From: Streptomyces xiamenensis
GTDB lineage: Bacteria; Actinomycetota; Actinomycetes; Streptomycetales; Streptomycetaceae
DNA length: 64,000 bases
Assembly: GCF_000993785.3 (NCBI RefSeq)
Contig: NZ_CP009922.3
Coordinates: forward strand, 5,890,001 to 5,954,000
Direction: 5' to 3'
Made by a program: the position numbers and the translations under genes. Each line of letters starts with the position of its first letter. Position 1 is the stretch's first letter. Below, piece by piece: positions 44,897 through 53,397 of this stretch. The notes below the pieces were generated by a model. It ran no database searches, was not told the DNA's origin, and saw only the letters and a list, made by a program, of their open reading frames with translations.

Positions 44897-45062
44897 CAGG
44901 TGGAGGGACCACGAGCGTTGTTCACACTCGTGATCCGTACACCTGGCCACCGGCTCACGGGCGGGACCCTCACCCGGGCACGGCCACGGAACCCGCCGGC
45001 CCGACCGGCGTGCGGTGCGGCGACGTGGTGTCGCAGGACGCGTCCGGTACCCCCTGCGGGGA

Positions 45063-46040
45063 TCACCAGACGACATGGGCCGCCACGGGGCGGTGGTCGC
45101 TCGCGGTGGCCGGCAGCACCCACGCGCTGCTCGTCTCCACGCCCCGCACCAGAATCTGGTCGGGCCGCACCACCGGGAAGCGCGCCGGCCAGCTGAAGCC
45201 GAAGCCCGCCCCGGCCTGTTCCTGAGCCGAGTCCAACTGCTCGGTCAGAGCGCCGAACGCGCGGTCGTCCATGGTGCCGTTCAGATCGCCCAGCAGCACC
45301 ACCCGCTCGATCCCTTCCGCTGTGACCGCTTCACCCAGCGCCCGCGCCCCCACGTCCCGGGTACCCGTCCGGAAGCCGCTCCCGGGGACGACGCGTACCG
45401 ACCCCAGATGGGCGACGTACAGGGCCAGCGGCCCCCGGTCCGTCGCCACCGTGGTGCGCAGCGCCCGGGCCGGGAGCATGCCGATGTCCACGGTCTCGGT
45501 GTCCGACAGCGGCAGCCTGCTCCACAGCCCCACCGTGCCCCGGACCTCGTGGTAGGGGTAGCCGGAGGCCAGCTCCTGCTCGTAGCCGGCCCTGGCCTGC
45601 TCGGTCAGTTCCTGGAGCGCCAGGATGTCCGCTCCGGAGGCGGCCAGCTCGCGGGCGGTGGCCGCCGGGTCGGAGTTGTCGGCGTCGACGTTGTGGCTGA
45701 CCACGGTGAGGCCCTCCTCCGCGCCGGTGGCCCGGGATCTGTCGCCCAGCAGGCCGCCGAAGAGGTTCAGCCACACCAGGGCGGGCAACAGCAGCGCGAT
45801 CACCGCCGGGGCGGAGCGGCGCCACAGCGCCCCGGCCAGCAGCACCGGGACGAACAGGCCGAACCAGGGCAGGAAGGTCTCCACCAGGCTGCCCAGGCCC
45901 CCGGGCCGGTCGGGGATCCAGGAATGCAGAAGCAGGAAGAGGCCGAGCAGCAGGGCCAGCGCGGTGAGCACCGGCCCGCGTGTCCAGGTACGCGGCCGCG
46001 ACGCCCGGCGGGGCGGTGCCGACGGCGAGGTGTGGTTCAT
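45063..46040 (-). CDS. vanJ: VanJ-type membrane-anchored EEP-family phosphatase
   Basis: A 325-residue protein with three N-terminal membrane segments (about 22-95) and a C-terminal endonuclease/exonuclease/phosphatase domain. Catalytic motifs are VVSHNVDAD, ILALQELT, LLGDLNG and ASDHRPV. The architecture and the place beside vanRS/vanK match VanJ of Streptomyces coelicolor, an undecaprenyl-pyrophosphate-type phosphatase linked to teicoplanin resistance. The start at 46040 has no Shine-Dalgarno; instead it is preceded by the promoter module shared with vanK and vanH. Divergent from vanR. Confidence 0.9.
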   Translation of the reverse strand: MNHTSPSAPPRRASRPRTWTRGPVLTALALLLGLFLLLHSWIPDRPGGLGSLVETFLPWFGLFVPVLLAGALWRRSAPAVIALLLPALVWLNLFGGLLGDRSRATGAEEGLTVVSHNVDADNSDPAATARELAASGADILALQELTEQARAGYEQELASGYPYHEVRGTVGLWSRLPLSDTETVDIGMLPARALRTTVATDRGPLALYVAHLGSVRVVPGSGFRTGTRDVGARALGEAVTAEGIERVVLLGDLNGTMDDRAFGALTEQLDSAQEQAGAGFGFSWPARFPVVRPDQILVRGVETSSAWVLPATASDHRPVAAHVVW

Positions 46041-46104
46041 GTCGCCAGTCAAGGAGGCGGGCTGTTGCCGGCGGGTATGTGTTTTCCGATACGAGGACCA
46101 TATG
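46041..46104 (-). promoter_or_regulatory. van promoter module upstream of vanJ
   Basis: In the coding direction the module begins CATATGGTCC, continues CGTATCGGAAAACACATAC, then GGCAACAG and CCTTGACTGGCGAC directly before ATG. The same order and spacing occur before vanK and vanH. The TATCG-containing part is the candidate VanR-binding site, 34 bases from the start codon. It also overlaps the vanR upstream region. Confidence 0.75.
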
Positions 46105-46127
46105 TGCTGGCTTGTAGCATCAATCGT

Positions 46128-46823
46128 ATGCGTGTACTGATCGTGGAGGACGAGCTCTATCTGGCGGAGGCGATCCGTGATGGCCTGCGTCTGGAGGCGA
46201 TCTCCGCCGATATCGCGGGTGACGGAAATACCGCGCTGGAATTGCTGGGCACGAACGCCTACGACATGGCCGTCCTCGACCGGGACATTCCCGGCCCTTC
46301 CGGGGACGAGGTCGCCAGACGCATTGTGGCCTCGGGCAGCGGAACGCCGATCGTCATGCTCACCGCCGCCGATCGAATCGACGACAAGGCGTCCGGCTTC
46401 GGACTCGGCGCCGACGACTATCTGACCAAACCCTTCGACATGCAGGAACTCGTCCTGCGGCTCAGAGCACTCGACCGCAGGCGGGCTCACAGCCGGCCCC
46501 CGGTACGGGAAATCGCCGGACTGCGTGTGGATCCCTTCCGCCGCGAGGTTTATCGCGACGACCGCTATGTCGCACTGACCAGAAAACAATTCGCCGTACT
46601 CGAAGTCCTCGTCGCGGCCGAGGGCGGCGTCATCAGCGCCGAAGAACTCCTCGAACGGGCCTGGGACGAAAACGCCGACCCGTTCACCAACGCCGTACGC
46701 ATCACCGTCTCGGCCCTGCGCAAGCGCCTGGGCGAACCCTGGATCATCGCCACCGTCCCGGGCGTCGGCTACCGCATCGACGTGCCGCCCCGGGGCGGAC
46801 GCGAGGAACCGCACCGTGGGTAG
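46128..46823 (+). CDS. vanR: response regulator VanR
   Basis: A 231-residue OmpR/PhoB-type regulator. The receiver domain has acidic pocket ED (residues 7-8), phospho-acceptor Asp51 (VLDRD) and Lys in LTKPFDM. The C-terminal winged helix ends GYRIDVPPRGG. It activates van genes when phosphorylated by VanS. The ATG at 46128 has no Shine-Dalgarno, and TAGCAT seven bases upstream could be a -10 box, so a leaderless transcript is possible. It overlaps vanS by eight bases. Confidence 0.94.
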   Translation: MRVLIVEDELYLAEAIRDGLRLEAISADIAGDGNTALELLGTNAYDMAVLDRDIPGPSGDEVARRIVASGSGTPIVMLTAADRIDDKASGFGLGADDYLTKPFDMQELVLRLRALDRRRAHSRPPVREIAGLRVDPFRREVYRDDRYVALTRKQFAVLEVLVAAEGGVISAEELLERAWDENADPFTNAVRITVSALRKRLGEPWIIATVPGVGYRIDVPPRGGREEPHRG

Positions 46824-47934
46824 AGCGCCCGGGCTGAGTGTCCGCTTCAAGCTCACCCTCAGTTACGCGGGGTTCCTGATGCTGGCCGGCGGGCTGCTGC
46901 TCGCCGCCGTGGGGGCATTCCTGGTGCGCGAGGGGTGGCTGCAGACCAATGACGAAGGCGCGTGGCGGGTGACTCCGGGCACCGACTTCGTGCGCGGCTT
47001 CGCACCGGTGGCGGCCGCCGTCATGGTGTTCCTGCTCGTGTTCGGCCTCGTGGGCGGCTGGATCCTCGCCGGCCGGATGCTGGCCCCGCTGGATCGCATC
47101 ACCCACGCCACCCGCACGGCCGCCACGGGATCGCTCTCGCACCGCATCCGGCTCCCGGGCCGCCAGAACGAGTTCGCCGAACTTGCCGACGCCTTCGACA
47201 CGATGCTGGCACGGGTCGAGGCGCACGTCGCCGAACAGCAGAGGTTCGCGGCCAACGCCTCGCACGAGTTGCGCACCCCGCTGGCGATCTCGAAATCCCT
47301 CCTCGACGTGGCCCACACCGATCCTGACCGGGTCACCGGAGAACTCGTCGAACGACTCCGCACCGTGAACACCCGGGCGATCGACCTCACCGAGGCCCTG
47401 CTCCTGCTCAGCCGCGCCGAGGGGCGGGCCTTCGCCCGCGAACACCTCGACCTGTCCCTGCTGGCGGAAGAAGCCACCGAAACACTGCTGCCCTTCGCCG
47501 AGCAGCACGGCGTCACCCTCGAAACCGGCGGCGATGTCGCCCCCACCACCGGATCCCCGGCGCTGCTGCTCCAGCTGACCACCAACCTCGTGCACAACGC
47601 GGTCGTCCACAACCTGCCAACGGGCGGCCGCGTGTGGGTCCGTACCCATGCCCGTTCCGATGCCGTGATGCTCACGGTCGAGAACACCGGCGAGCACATC
47701 ACCCCCCAACTGGCCGCGACCCTCACCGAACCCTTCCGACGCGGCACCGACCGCGTCTCCGCCGGCCACGGCGGCGTCGGACTCGGCCTGGCCATCGCCA
47801 GCACCATCACCCAGGCGCACGACGGCCGCCTCACCCTCACCCCGCGCCCGGCCGGCGGGCTGCGCGTCACCGTGGAACTGTCCCCCGCGCACCGCCTATC
47901 GTCCGCATATCGAAAACCGCATACGAGCGCGTAA
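46816..47934 (+). CDS. vanS: sensor histidine kinase VanS
   Basis: A 372-residue kinase. Two membrane segments (about 12-35 and 62-85) flank a very short extracellular loop of about 25 residues. A HAMP linker follows, then H-box FAANASHELRTPLA (His near 151), N-box TNLVHNAVVHN and G-box HGGVGLGLAIA. The short sensor loop resembles Streptomyces VanS proteins that respond to vancomycin. GTG start within the vanR 3' end. Its last 40 bases contain the vanK promoter module. Confidence 0.93.
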   Translation: MGRAPGLSVRFKLTLSYAGFLMLAGGLLLAAVGAFLVREGWLQTNDEGAWRVTPGTDFVRGFAPVAAAVMVFLLVFGLVGGWILAGRMLAPLDRITHATRTAATGSLSHRIRLPGRQNEFAELADAFDTMLARVEAHVAEQQRFAANASHELRTPLAISKSLLDVAHTDPDRVTGELVERLRTVNTRAIDLTEALLLLSRAEGRAFAREHLDLSLLAEEATETLLPFAEQHGVTLETGGDVAPTTGSPALLLQLTTNLVHNAVVHNLPTGGRVWVRTHARSDAVMLTVENTGEHITPQLAATLTEPFRRGTDRVSAGHGGVGLGLAIASTITQAHDGRLTLTPRPAGGLRVTVELSPAHRLSSAYRKPHTSA

Positions 47935-47959
47935 CACAGCACTGCCTTGACTGGGCGGC
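47895..47959 (+). promoter_or_regulatory. van promoter module upstream of vanK
   Basis: CCTATCGTCCGCATATCG, then AAAACCGCATAC, then GTAACAC and CCTTGACTGGGCGGC immediately before the vanK ATG. It matches the vanJ and vanH modules in order and spacing. It overlaps the 3' end of vanS, so this sequence is under both coding and regulatory constraint. Confidence 0.75.
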
Positions 47960-49120
47960 ATGACCTCCCCCCAACGCGAACCAGCACGACGGCTGACCGT
48001 CGTGCCGATCACCACGACCGAGCACCTCGCCTTCATCCGGGCCCGGACGTCGGTGAGTTTCCTCCAGACCCCGGCCTGGGGCCGCCTCAAGAGCGAGTGG
48101 CGCAGCGAGTCACTGGGCTGGTACGAGAACGGGCGCCTGGTCGGCGCCGGCCTCGTCCTGCACCGCCCCGTGCCACGCCTCCAACGCTGGACACTGGCCT
48201 ATCTCGCCCAGGGCCCGGCGATCGAGTGGAACGGTGCACTCGGCCCCTGGCTGGACCCGCTCGCCGCCCATCTGAAGGCACGCGGTGCGTTCGCGGTACG
48301 GCTCGGCCCGCCGCTGCGCACGGACACCTGGAGCGCCCAGGAGGTCAAGGAGGGCATCGCCGCCCCGGGCGTCAAGCGGCTCACCGACCTCTCCGCCCGG
48401 CGGAAGGACCCGCTCGGCACCACGGTGAGCGACCGGCTGGCGGCGGCCGGCTGGCTGCCGCAGAGCCCGGCGGACGGTTTCGGAGCCGGCCAGCCGCAGT
48501 ACACGTACGAGATTCCGCTGGCCGGGCGGAGCGAGGCGGACCTGCTGCGCGGCATGAACCAGCTCTGGCGCCGCAACATCAAGAAGGCGGCCAGGGAAGG
48601 TGTGGAGGTCACCTCCGCCGGGGCCGCGGCGGCCAGGGACCTGGCGGCCTTCCACGAGCTGTACCTCCACACCGCCGAGCGGGACCGCTTCACCCCCCGG
48701 CCGCTGGACTACTTCACCGCCATGTTCGCCGAGCTGAACGCCGAGGACCCCGAACGGATCAGGCTCTATATGGCGCGCCACCGGGGCGACCCGGTGGCCG
48801 GGGCGATCCTGGTGCGGGTCGGCACCCACGCCTGGTACACCTACGGCGCCTCCTCCACCGTGAAGCGCGAGGTGCGCGGCTCCAACGCCTGCCAGTGGGC
48901 GATGATCCGGGAAGCGCTGGCGGGCGGCTGTGAGGTCTACGACCTGCGCGGCATCACCTCGACCCTGGACACGGACGACCCGCAGGTCGGGCTGATCCAG
49001 TTCAAGACCGGCACCGGTGGCCAGGCGGTGCGGTACGTGGGCGAGTGGGACCTGCCGCTGCGGCCGGCGGTCTACCGGGCCTTCGACCTCGTCATGCGGC
49101 GACGGAGCCGCGGACGCTGA
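47960..49120 (+). CDS. vanK: FemX-like peptidyltransferase VanK
   Basis: A 386-residue Fem-family aminoacyl transferase with two GNAT-like lobes (SFLQTPAWGRLKSEW near the N-terminus; NQLWRRNIKKAAREGVEV and YGASSTVKREVRGSNACQW in the second). In S. coelicolor VanK adds Gly to the D-Lac-terminating peptidoglycan precursor, which the housekeeping enzyme will not use. Start at 47960 just after the van promoter module. The 3' end overlaps the convergent vanX gene by 29 bases. Confidence 0.92.
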   Translation: MTSPQREPARRLTVVPITTTEHLAFIRARTSVSFLQTPAWGRLKSEWRSESLGWYENGRLVGAGLVLHRPVPRLQRWTLAYLAQGPAIEWNGALGPWLDPLAAHLKARGAFAVRLGPPLRTDTWSAQEVKEGIAAPGVKRLTDLSARRKDPLGTTVSDRLAAAGWLPQSPADGFGAGQPQYTYEIPLAGRSEADLLRGMNQLWRRNIKKAAREGVEVTSAGAAAARDLAAFHELYLHTAERDRFTPRPLDYFTAMFAELNAEDPERIRLYMARHRGDPVAGAILVRVGTHAWYTYGASSTVKREVRGSNACQWAMIREALAGGCEVYDLRGITSTLDTDDPQVGLIQFKTGTGGQAVRYVGEWDLPLRPAVYRAFDLVMRRRSRGR

Positions 49121-49739
49121 CGGCAACCCCGGGCGCCAGCGGGAAGTCGAAATAGGTGTCCGGGTACGGCTCGTCCCTGAGGGTGTAGTGCCACCATTCG
49201 CTCTCGTACGGCTGGAAGCCGCAGGACCCCATCAGGGAACGGAGCCGCCGCCGGTTTTCCGCCGCGGCCCGGGTGATCCCGACCGCTCCGTGATGGGAGA
49301 GCGGATCCATGAGGTCGTGGTCGCCGCCCATGGGCAGGAGTTCACCGGTGGTCAAGTGGTAGAGCGTCAGATCGACCGTACTGCCGCGACTGTGACCCGA
49401 CCTGGTGGCCACATAGCCGTGCTCGAACATGTCAGCCCGGTCGATGTTCGGATAGTGCCGGGCCTTGGTCCGGCCGTCCTCCGGCTGCCGTGACCAGCGG
49501 ACGAAGCCGTCCACGGCGCGCTGGGGACGGTAGGCGTCCCACAGGAGCAGCCCGAGGCCGAGGGAGGCCGCCTCCTGCTGTGCCCGCGTCAGGGCCGCGC
49601 ACAGCGCCGTGGTACCGGCGACGCGGTTGGCCAGATACCCGTCCACCGGTTTACCGGTGAAGTTGTCCCAGGTGGCGTACTTGGCGTCCCAGCGGATGCC
49701 GGGGATGTACTCGTCCAGGAAGACGAAGTCCTCACGCAC
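49092..49739 (-). CDS. vanX: D-alanyl-D-alanine dipeptidase VanX
   Basis: A 215-residue zinc dipeptidase that destroys D-Ala-D-Ala. Zinc ligands are in SGHSRGSTVDLTL (pattern SxHxxGxxxD) and the catalytic Glu plus third His in ESEWWHY. GTG start at 49739 lies inside the 3' end of vanA (eight-base overlap), giving tight coupling. It removes the vancomycin-sensitive dipeptide while VanHA supply D-Ala-D-Lac. Confidence 0.96.
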   Translation of the reverse strand: MREDFVFLDEYIPGIRWDAKYATWDNFTGKPVDGYLANRVAGTTALCAALTRAQQEAASLGLGLLLWDAYRPQRAVDGFVRWSRQPEDGRTKARHYPNIDRADMFEHGYVATRSGHSRGSTVDLTLYHLTTGELLPMGGDHDLMDPLSHHGAVGITRAAAENRRRLRSLMGSCGFQPYESEWWHYTLRDEPYPDTYFDFPLAPGVAVSVRGSVAA

Positions 49740-50775
49740 GGGCTTCTCCCGTCAGCGCCAGGGAGACCACGCGGTCGATCACGGCCGAGAGCGGGATCCC
49801 GGCGGCTTCCATCATTCTCGGGTAACGACTGTAGGAGGTCAGGCCGGGCAGGGTGTTCACCTCGTTGAGCACCACCGTGCCCTCGTCGGTGAGGAACATG
49901 TCCACCCGGGCGAGTCCCCCGCATCCCAGGGCACGGTAGACCCTCTTCGCGGTCTCCCGGACGAGGTCGCGCGAGGCCGCCGGGATGTCGGCGGGCACCA
50001 GGGGAGTGGAGTTCTCAGAGCCGCTTTCCGGATCGTCCTCCTGGTGGATTCTGAAGAAGCCGTGGGAGAGCGCCATCCGGTCCACCTCGCCCGTGATCGG
50101 TTCCGGGCCGTTGCCGAGGACCGCGCAGCCGACCTCACCACCGACGACAGCCCCTTCGATCAGCACCTTGGAGTCGTACCGCCGAGCGGTCTCCACGGCG
50201 GCCGGCAGTTCGTCCGCGCGGGTCACCTTGCTGACGCCGAAAGACGACCCCGACCGGGCCGGCTTCACGAAGACGGGATACCCCAGCCGCTCGGCGTCCA
50301 CGGACTCACCCGCGGTCACGACCCGGAATTCCGGGGTGGCGATGCCCGCGCTCCGGGCGACGAGGTAGGTGAGGGACTTGTCCATGCACAGCGCGGAACT
50401 CTGGATGTCGCAGCCGGCGTAGGGAATGCCGGAGAGCTCCAGCAGCCCCTGGATCGCACCGTCCTCGCCGTGGGTGCCGTGCAGAACCGGCAGCACCGCG
50501 TCCAGGGCGACGGTACCGTACCGGCCCCGCTCCAGGACGAGCAGTCCGCCGGCGGTGCCGTCGGGCGACAGCACCGCGCTGGGGCCCTCGCCCTGGTCCC
50601 AGCCCGGTCCGGGATCGGCGCAGAGCTTCCAGGCGCCGCTCCTGGTGATGCCGATGAAGAACGGTTCGTACCGGGCGGGATCGATATGCCTCGCCACTTC
50701 CCGGGCGGACTTGACGGAGACATCGTGTTCTTCGGAACGGCCTCCGAAGACGATGCCGAGTTTCACTTCAGCCAT
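49732..50775 (-). CDS. vanA: D-alanine-D-lactate ligase VanA
   Basis: A 347-residue ATP-grasp ligase joining D-Ala to D-lactate. GIVFGGRSEEHDVS is the N-terminal ligase motif. The omega-loop reads FFRIHQEDDPESGSEN, and the His in HQE distinguishes VanA-type D-Ala-D-Lac ligases from D-Ala-D-Ala ligases. VLNEVNTLPGLTSYSRYP ends the active site. ATG at 50775 overlaps vanH by eight bases. Confidence 0.96.
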   Translation of the reverse strand: MAEVKLGIVFGGRSEEHDVSVKSAREVARHIDPARYEPFFIGITRSGAWKLCADPGPGWDQGEGPSAVLSPDGTAGGLLVLERGRYGTVALDAVLPVLHGTHGEDGAIQGLLELSGIPYAGCDIQSSALCMDKSLTYLVARSAGIATPEFRVVTAGESVDAERLGYPVFVKPARSGSSFGVSKVTRADELPAAVETARRYDSKVLIEGAVVGGEVGCAVLGNGPEPITGEVDRMALSHGFFRIHQEDDPESGSENSTPLVPADIPAASRDLVRETAKRVYRALGCGGLARVDMFLTDEGTVVLNEVNTLPGLTSYSRYPRMMEAAGIPLSAVIDRVVSLALTGEARA

Positions 50776-51805
50776 GGTGGTGGTCGCTTTCGAATGTCAG
50801 ACAGTTGATGAGAGAGTTCTCCACGGTGTCGCGCAGGGCGCGCTCCGTGTAATAGGCGGAATGCGGACTGATCAGCACATTCGGCATGCGTTGCAGCCGT
50901 TGCAGCCGGACCAGCGAGGCGGTGTCCGGCGGCCGGTCCCGGTGATCGGCGTAGAAGATTCCTTCTTCGCCCTCGACCACGTCCAGGGCCGCGCCGCCCA
51001 CCCGGCCGCTTTCCAGCGCGGACACGAGGGCATCGGTGTCGATGAGCGCTCCGCGTCCGGTATTGATGACGAACGCGCCGTGTTTCAGGAGTCCGATACG
51101 GTCCCGGTCCAGCAGGTGGTGGGTCGCGGCGGTGAGCGGTGTGTGGAGCGTGACCACATCGCTGTGCCGGAGCACTTCGGGGAGCGGGACGTTGCCGGCC
51201 CCGGCGCCGCGGTTGGTGTGCGCGAGGACCCGGCAGCCGAAGCCCCGCAGCCGGTCCAGCACCGCCGTCCCGATGCGCCCGGCGCCCAGGACCCCGACGG
51301 TCAGATCGCGCAGATCCCGTCCGCGCCTGTCGGGCAGCCGGTAATCGTGGCGGTCCGTGCGCCGGACCATGGGCGCCGCACCGCGCACCGCCATCAGGAT
51401 CAGCATCAGGGTGTAGTCGGCCACGCCGTCGGGCGAGTAGCGGACATTCTCCACGGACAGGCCGAGACGCGCGGCGTACTCCACATCGATGTGGTCGTAT
51501 CCGATGCTCCGGGTGGAGATGTACCTCACGCCCGCCCGGCTCAGCGCCGCGAGGGCGGGCCGGCTGATCCGGTGCCGATGACCGACGCTGACGCAGCGGT
51601 TTCCGTTCACCGACCCGGCGGTGGCCCCGGAGACCGGTGCCCCGGTGATGGTCGGTGTCACACCGAGACGCGGCGCCAGTTCCCGGAACAGAGCGGCCTC
51701 GTCCGCGTCGCAGCCGTAGACGGTGATGCCCGGTCCCGAGGATGGGGAAACGGCCGGTGACCGGCTGCGGCGGAGGGTTGCCCGGGTGGGTTCTCTGTCG
51801 TTCAC
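50768..51805 (-). CDS. vanH: D-lactate dehydrogenase VanH
   Basis: A 345-residue D-2-hydroxyacid dehydrogenase reducing pyruvate to D-lactate for VanA. The NAD(P) loop is LTVGVLGAGRIGTAVLDRL. Substrate and catalytic positions include RSIGYDHID, NTGRGALIDTDAL and HSAYYTERAL with the catalytic His. GTG at 51805 is chosen because the conserved van promoter module ends exactly there. First gene of vanHAX. Confidence 0.95.
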   Translation of the reverse strand: MNDREPTRATLRRSRSPAVSPSSGPGITVYGCDADEAALFRELAPRLGVTPTITGAPVSGATAGSVNGNRCVSVGHRHRISRPALAALSRAGVRYISTRSIGYDHIDVEYAARLGLSVENVRYSPDGVADYTLMLILMAVRGAAPMVRRTDRHDYRLPDRRGRDLRDLTVGVLGAGRIGTAVLDRLRGFGCRVLAHTNRGAGAGNVPLPEVLRHSDVVTLHTPLTAATHHLLDRDRIGLLKHGAFVINTGRGALIDTDALVSALESGRVGGAALDVVEGEEGIFYADHRDRPPDTASLVRLQRLQRMPNVLISPHSAYYTERALRDTVENSLINCLTFESDHHHG

Positions 51806-51869
51806 ACCGACAGTGAAGGCGGAGCGGTGTTGCCCGCCCGTATGGGATTCTCGATACGCCGACGATACG
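51806..51869 (-). promoter_or_regulatory. van promoter module upstream of vanHAX
   Basis: In the coding direction: CGTATCGTCGGCGTATCG, then AGAATCCCATAC, then GGCAACAC and GCCTTCACTGTCGGT directly before the vanH GTG. It shares layout and 34-base spacing with the vanJ and vanK modules. It is the candidate VanR-dependent promoter. Confidence 0.75.
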
Positions 51870-52152
51870 TACCCCGGCCGGCACCGGGCCGGGGCGGTCA
51901 CATCTCACGTGCCGCCCCTCGGGCCCGCCCGCCGGACAGCCGTCCCGTTTACCCGGGCCCGGTCGCTGAGGCACCGTGACGTGCCGCCTACGCAGCGGTG
52001 GCCACACGGCCCTGCCGGCCAGACCCGTCCGCGCTCCCCTTTGGCCGGCCCCGCCGAAGAAGCTCCCCCCCGCACCACACCGCTGCCTCGCCCAGATCAC
52101 CCCGGGTAGGGTGCTTTCCCTTCCCTCCTCAAACCCACCAATCAGTCCCGCC

Positions 52153-52420
52153 GTGCCCATACTGCTCGGTGTCGCCCTGATCGTCGGCGGGCTCTGGTCG
52201 GCATTCGACGTCCGGGGCGCCGCGAGTCACCTCGCCCGGAGACAGGGGGAAGAACGAAACCCGGGTCCGATGACGACGACCGGCGAGGTGGCTGATCGAG
52301 GTCCACACCATGCGCAGGACCGGCGCCTTCGCGAGCCTCGTCGGGAACCTCTTTCCTGCCGCATTCATCTTTCCGGTCGGAGGGCCGGCCCCTCGTGCCT
52401 GAGCACCGCCGGTTCGGCGG
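52153..52420 (+). pseudogene. possible small membrane protein gene with frameshift
   Basis: VPILLGVALIVGGLWSAFDV onward (from GTG 52153) reads like an N-terminal membrane segment and cytoplasmic loop. MRRTGAFASLVGNLFPAAFI, in another frame from about 52290, reads like a second membrane segment. Together they look like one small two-helix protein interrupted by a frameshift near 52290. No family name can be given. The remaining bases between 51870 and 52482 show no other gene. Confidence 0.35.
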
Positions 52421-52482
52421 AGGCCGACGGACCACGGGCACGGAATCCGCCTGCACCGCGCCCCCACCGCCGCTGACTCCGG

Positions 52483-53397
52483 TCACCCCCTCAGTACCCC
52501 GTCCAGCCACTCCAGCAGCGCCTGTTCATACCCGGGACTGATCCGGACGGTGCCCCCCTCGGCACCTTCGGCGGCGATGGTGGGGGAGTGGTCACAGCCG
52601 GCCAACCGCACGACGTCCGGCGCCGGCCTGCCCGCCCGCCCGGCGGCCTCGCGCCACAGGCGCGTGCTGTCCTCGATGGACAGCCACTGGTCGGTCTCCC
52701 CGTAGAGGGTGAGGACCGGGCAGCGCACCGCCTCGTACGCGTCACTCAGATCGGCATCCATGTCCACCCACAACTCCCGCGGCGGCACACTGAACAGGTC
52801 GGCAGCGCCCGCGTCGTAGCCGAGCAATGGCCACCACGGCTGTCGTCCCGCCGCCGCGAACTCCTGGCGCAGGGTGTCCGCGTCACTGGTCCCCCGCACA
52901 TACGCCTCCAGCGCGTCCTGGAAGCGGCTCAGCTCTCCGAGCCGGTCGGCGAAGCCGTTCTCACGGAGTTGCTGCGCCAGGCCGTAGCGCATCTGTGCCC
53001 CGGGAGTGACGCCGACCGGTGAGACCAGCGTCAGGAACGCCACCTCGTCCGGCCGGTTCGCGGCAGCCAGTGGCGCGACCCAGCCACCCTGGCTGTACCC
53101 CCACAGTCCGACCGGCATCTCGGGGATGTGCCGGCGCAGCACGGCCATCGCGGCCAGCGCGTCGGCGGCCTGTTCGGCGAACGGAACGGAACGGCCGGAG
53201 CGGGACGGCCGCCGGTCGTAGCGCAGCACCGCGATTCCGCGAGCGGGCAGGACCTGCGCGAGATGCTCATAGAGAAGGAAGTCCCGTGAACCGGCGTGCG
53301 ACCCGTGCAGCGGGACGACACCGCCGCGCACAGGACCCTTCGGCAGCGTCAGGGTGGCGGGAAGCCCTACCCCCTGGGAAGTGATGGTCAGCTCCAT
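52483..53397 (-). CDS. alpha/beta hydrolase (dipeptidyl aminopeptidase/acyl esterase-like)
   Basis: A 304-residue serine hydrolase. The nucleophile elbow is GLWGYSQGGW, Asp is in LTLYGETDQW, and His in LAGCDHSPT. LPLHGSHAGSRD-type text (VVPLHGSHAGSRDF) supplies the oxyanion region. No signal peptide. ATG at 53397 is used; 53406 would add three residues, and neither has a clear ribosome binding site. Substrate unknown. Confidence 0.85.
   Translation of the reverse strand: MELTITSQGVGLPATLTLPKGPVRGGVVPLHGSHAGSRDFLLYEHLAQVLPARGIAVLRYDRRPSRSGRSVPFAEQAADALAAMAVLRRHIPEMPVGLWGYSQGGWVAPLAAANRPDEVAFLTLVSPVGVTPGAQMRYGLAQQLRENGFADRLGELSRFQDALEAYVRGTSDADTLRQEFAAAGRQPWWPLLGYDAGAADLFSVPPRELWVDMDADLSDAYEAVRCPVLTLYGETDQWLSIEDSTRLWREAAGRAGRPAPDVVRLAGCDHSPTIAAEGAEGGTVRISPGYEQALLEWLDGVLRG

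Noticed and set aside
45063..51869. Part of a glycopeptide antibiotic biosynthetic cluster
   Set aside because: No NRPS, P450 cross-linking, halogenase or sugar genes are present on either side; the van genes stand alone.
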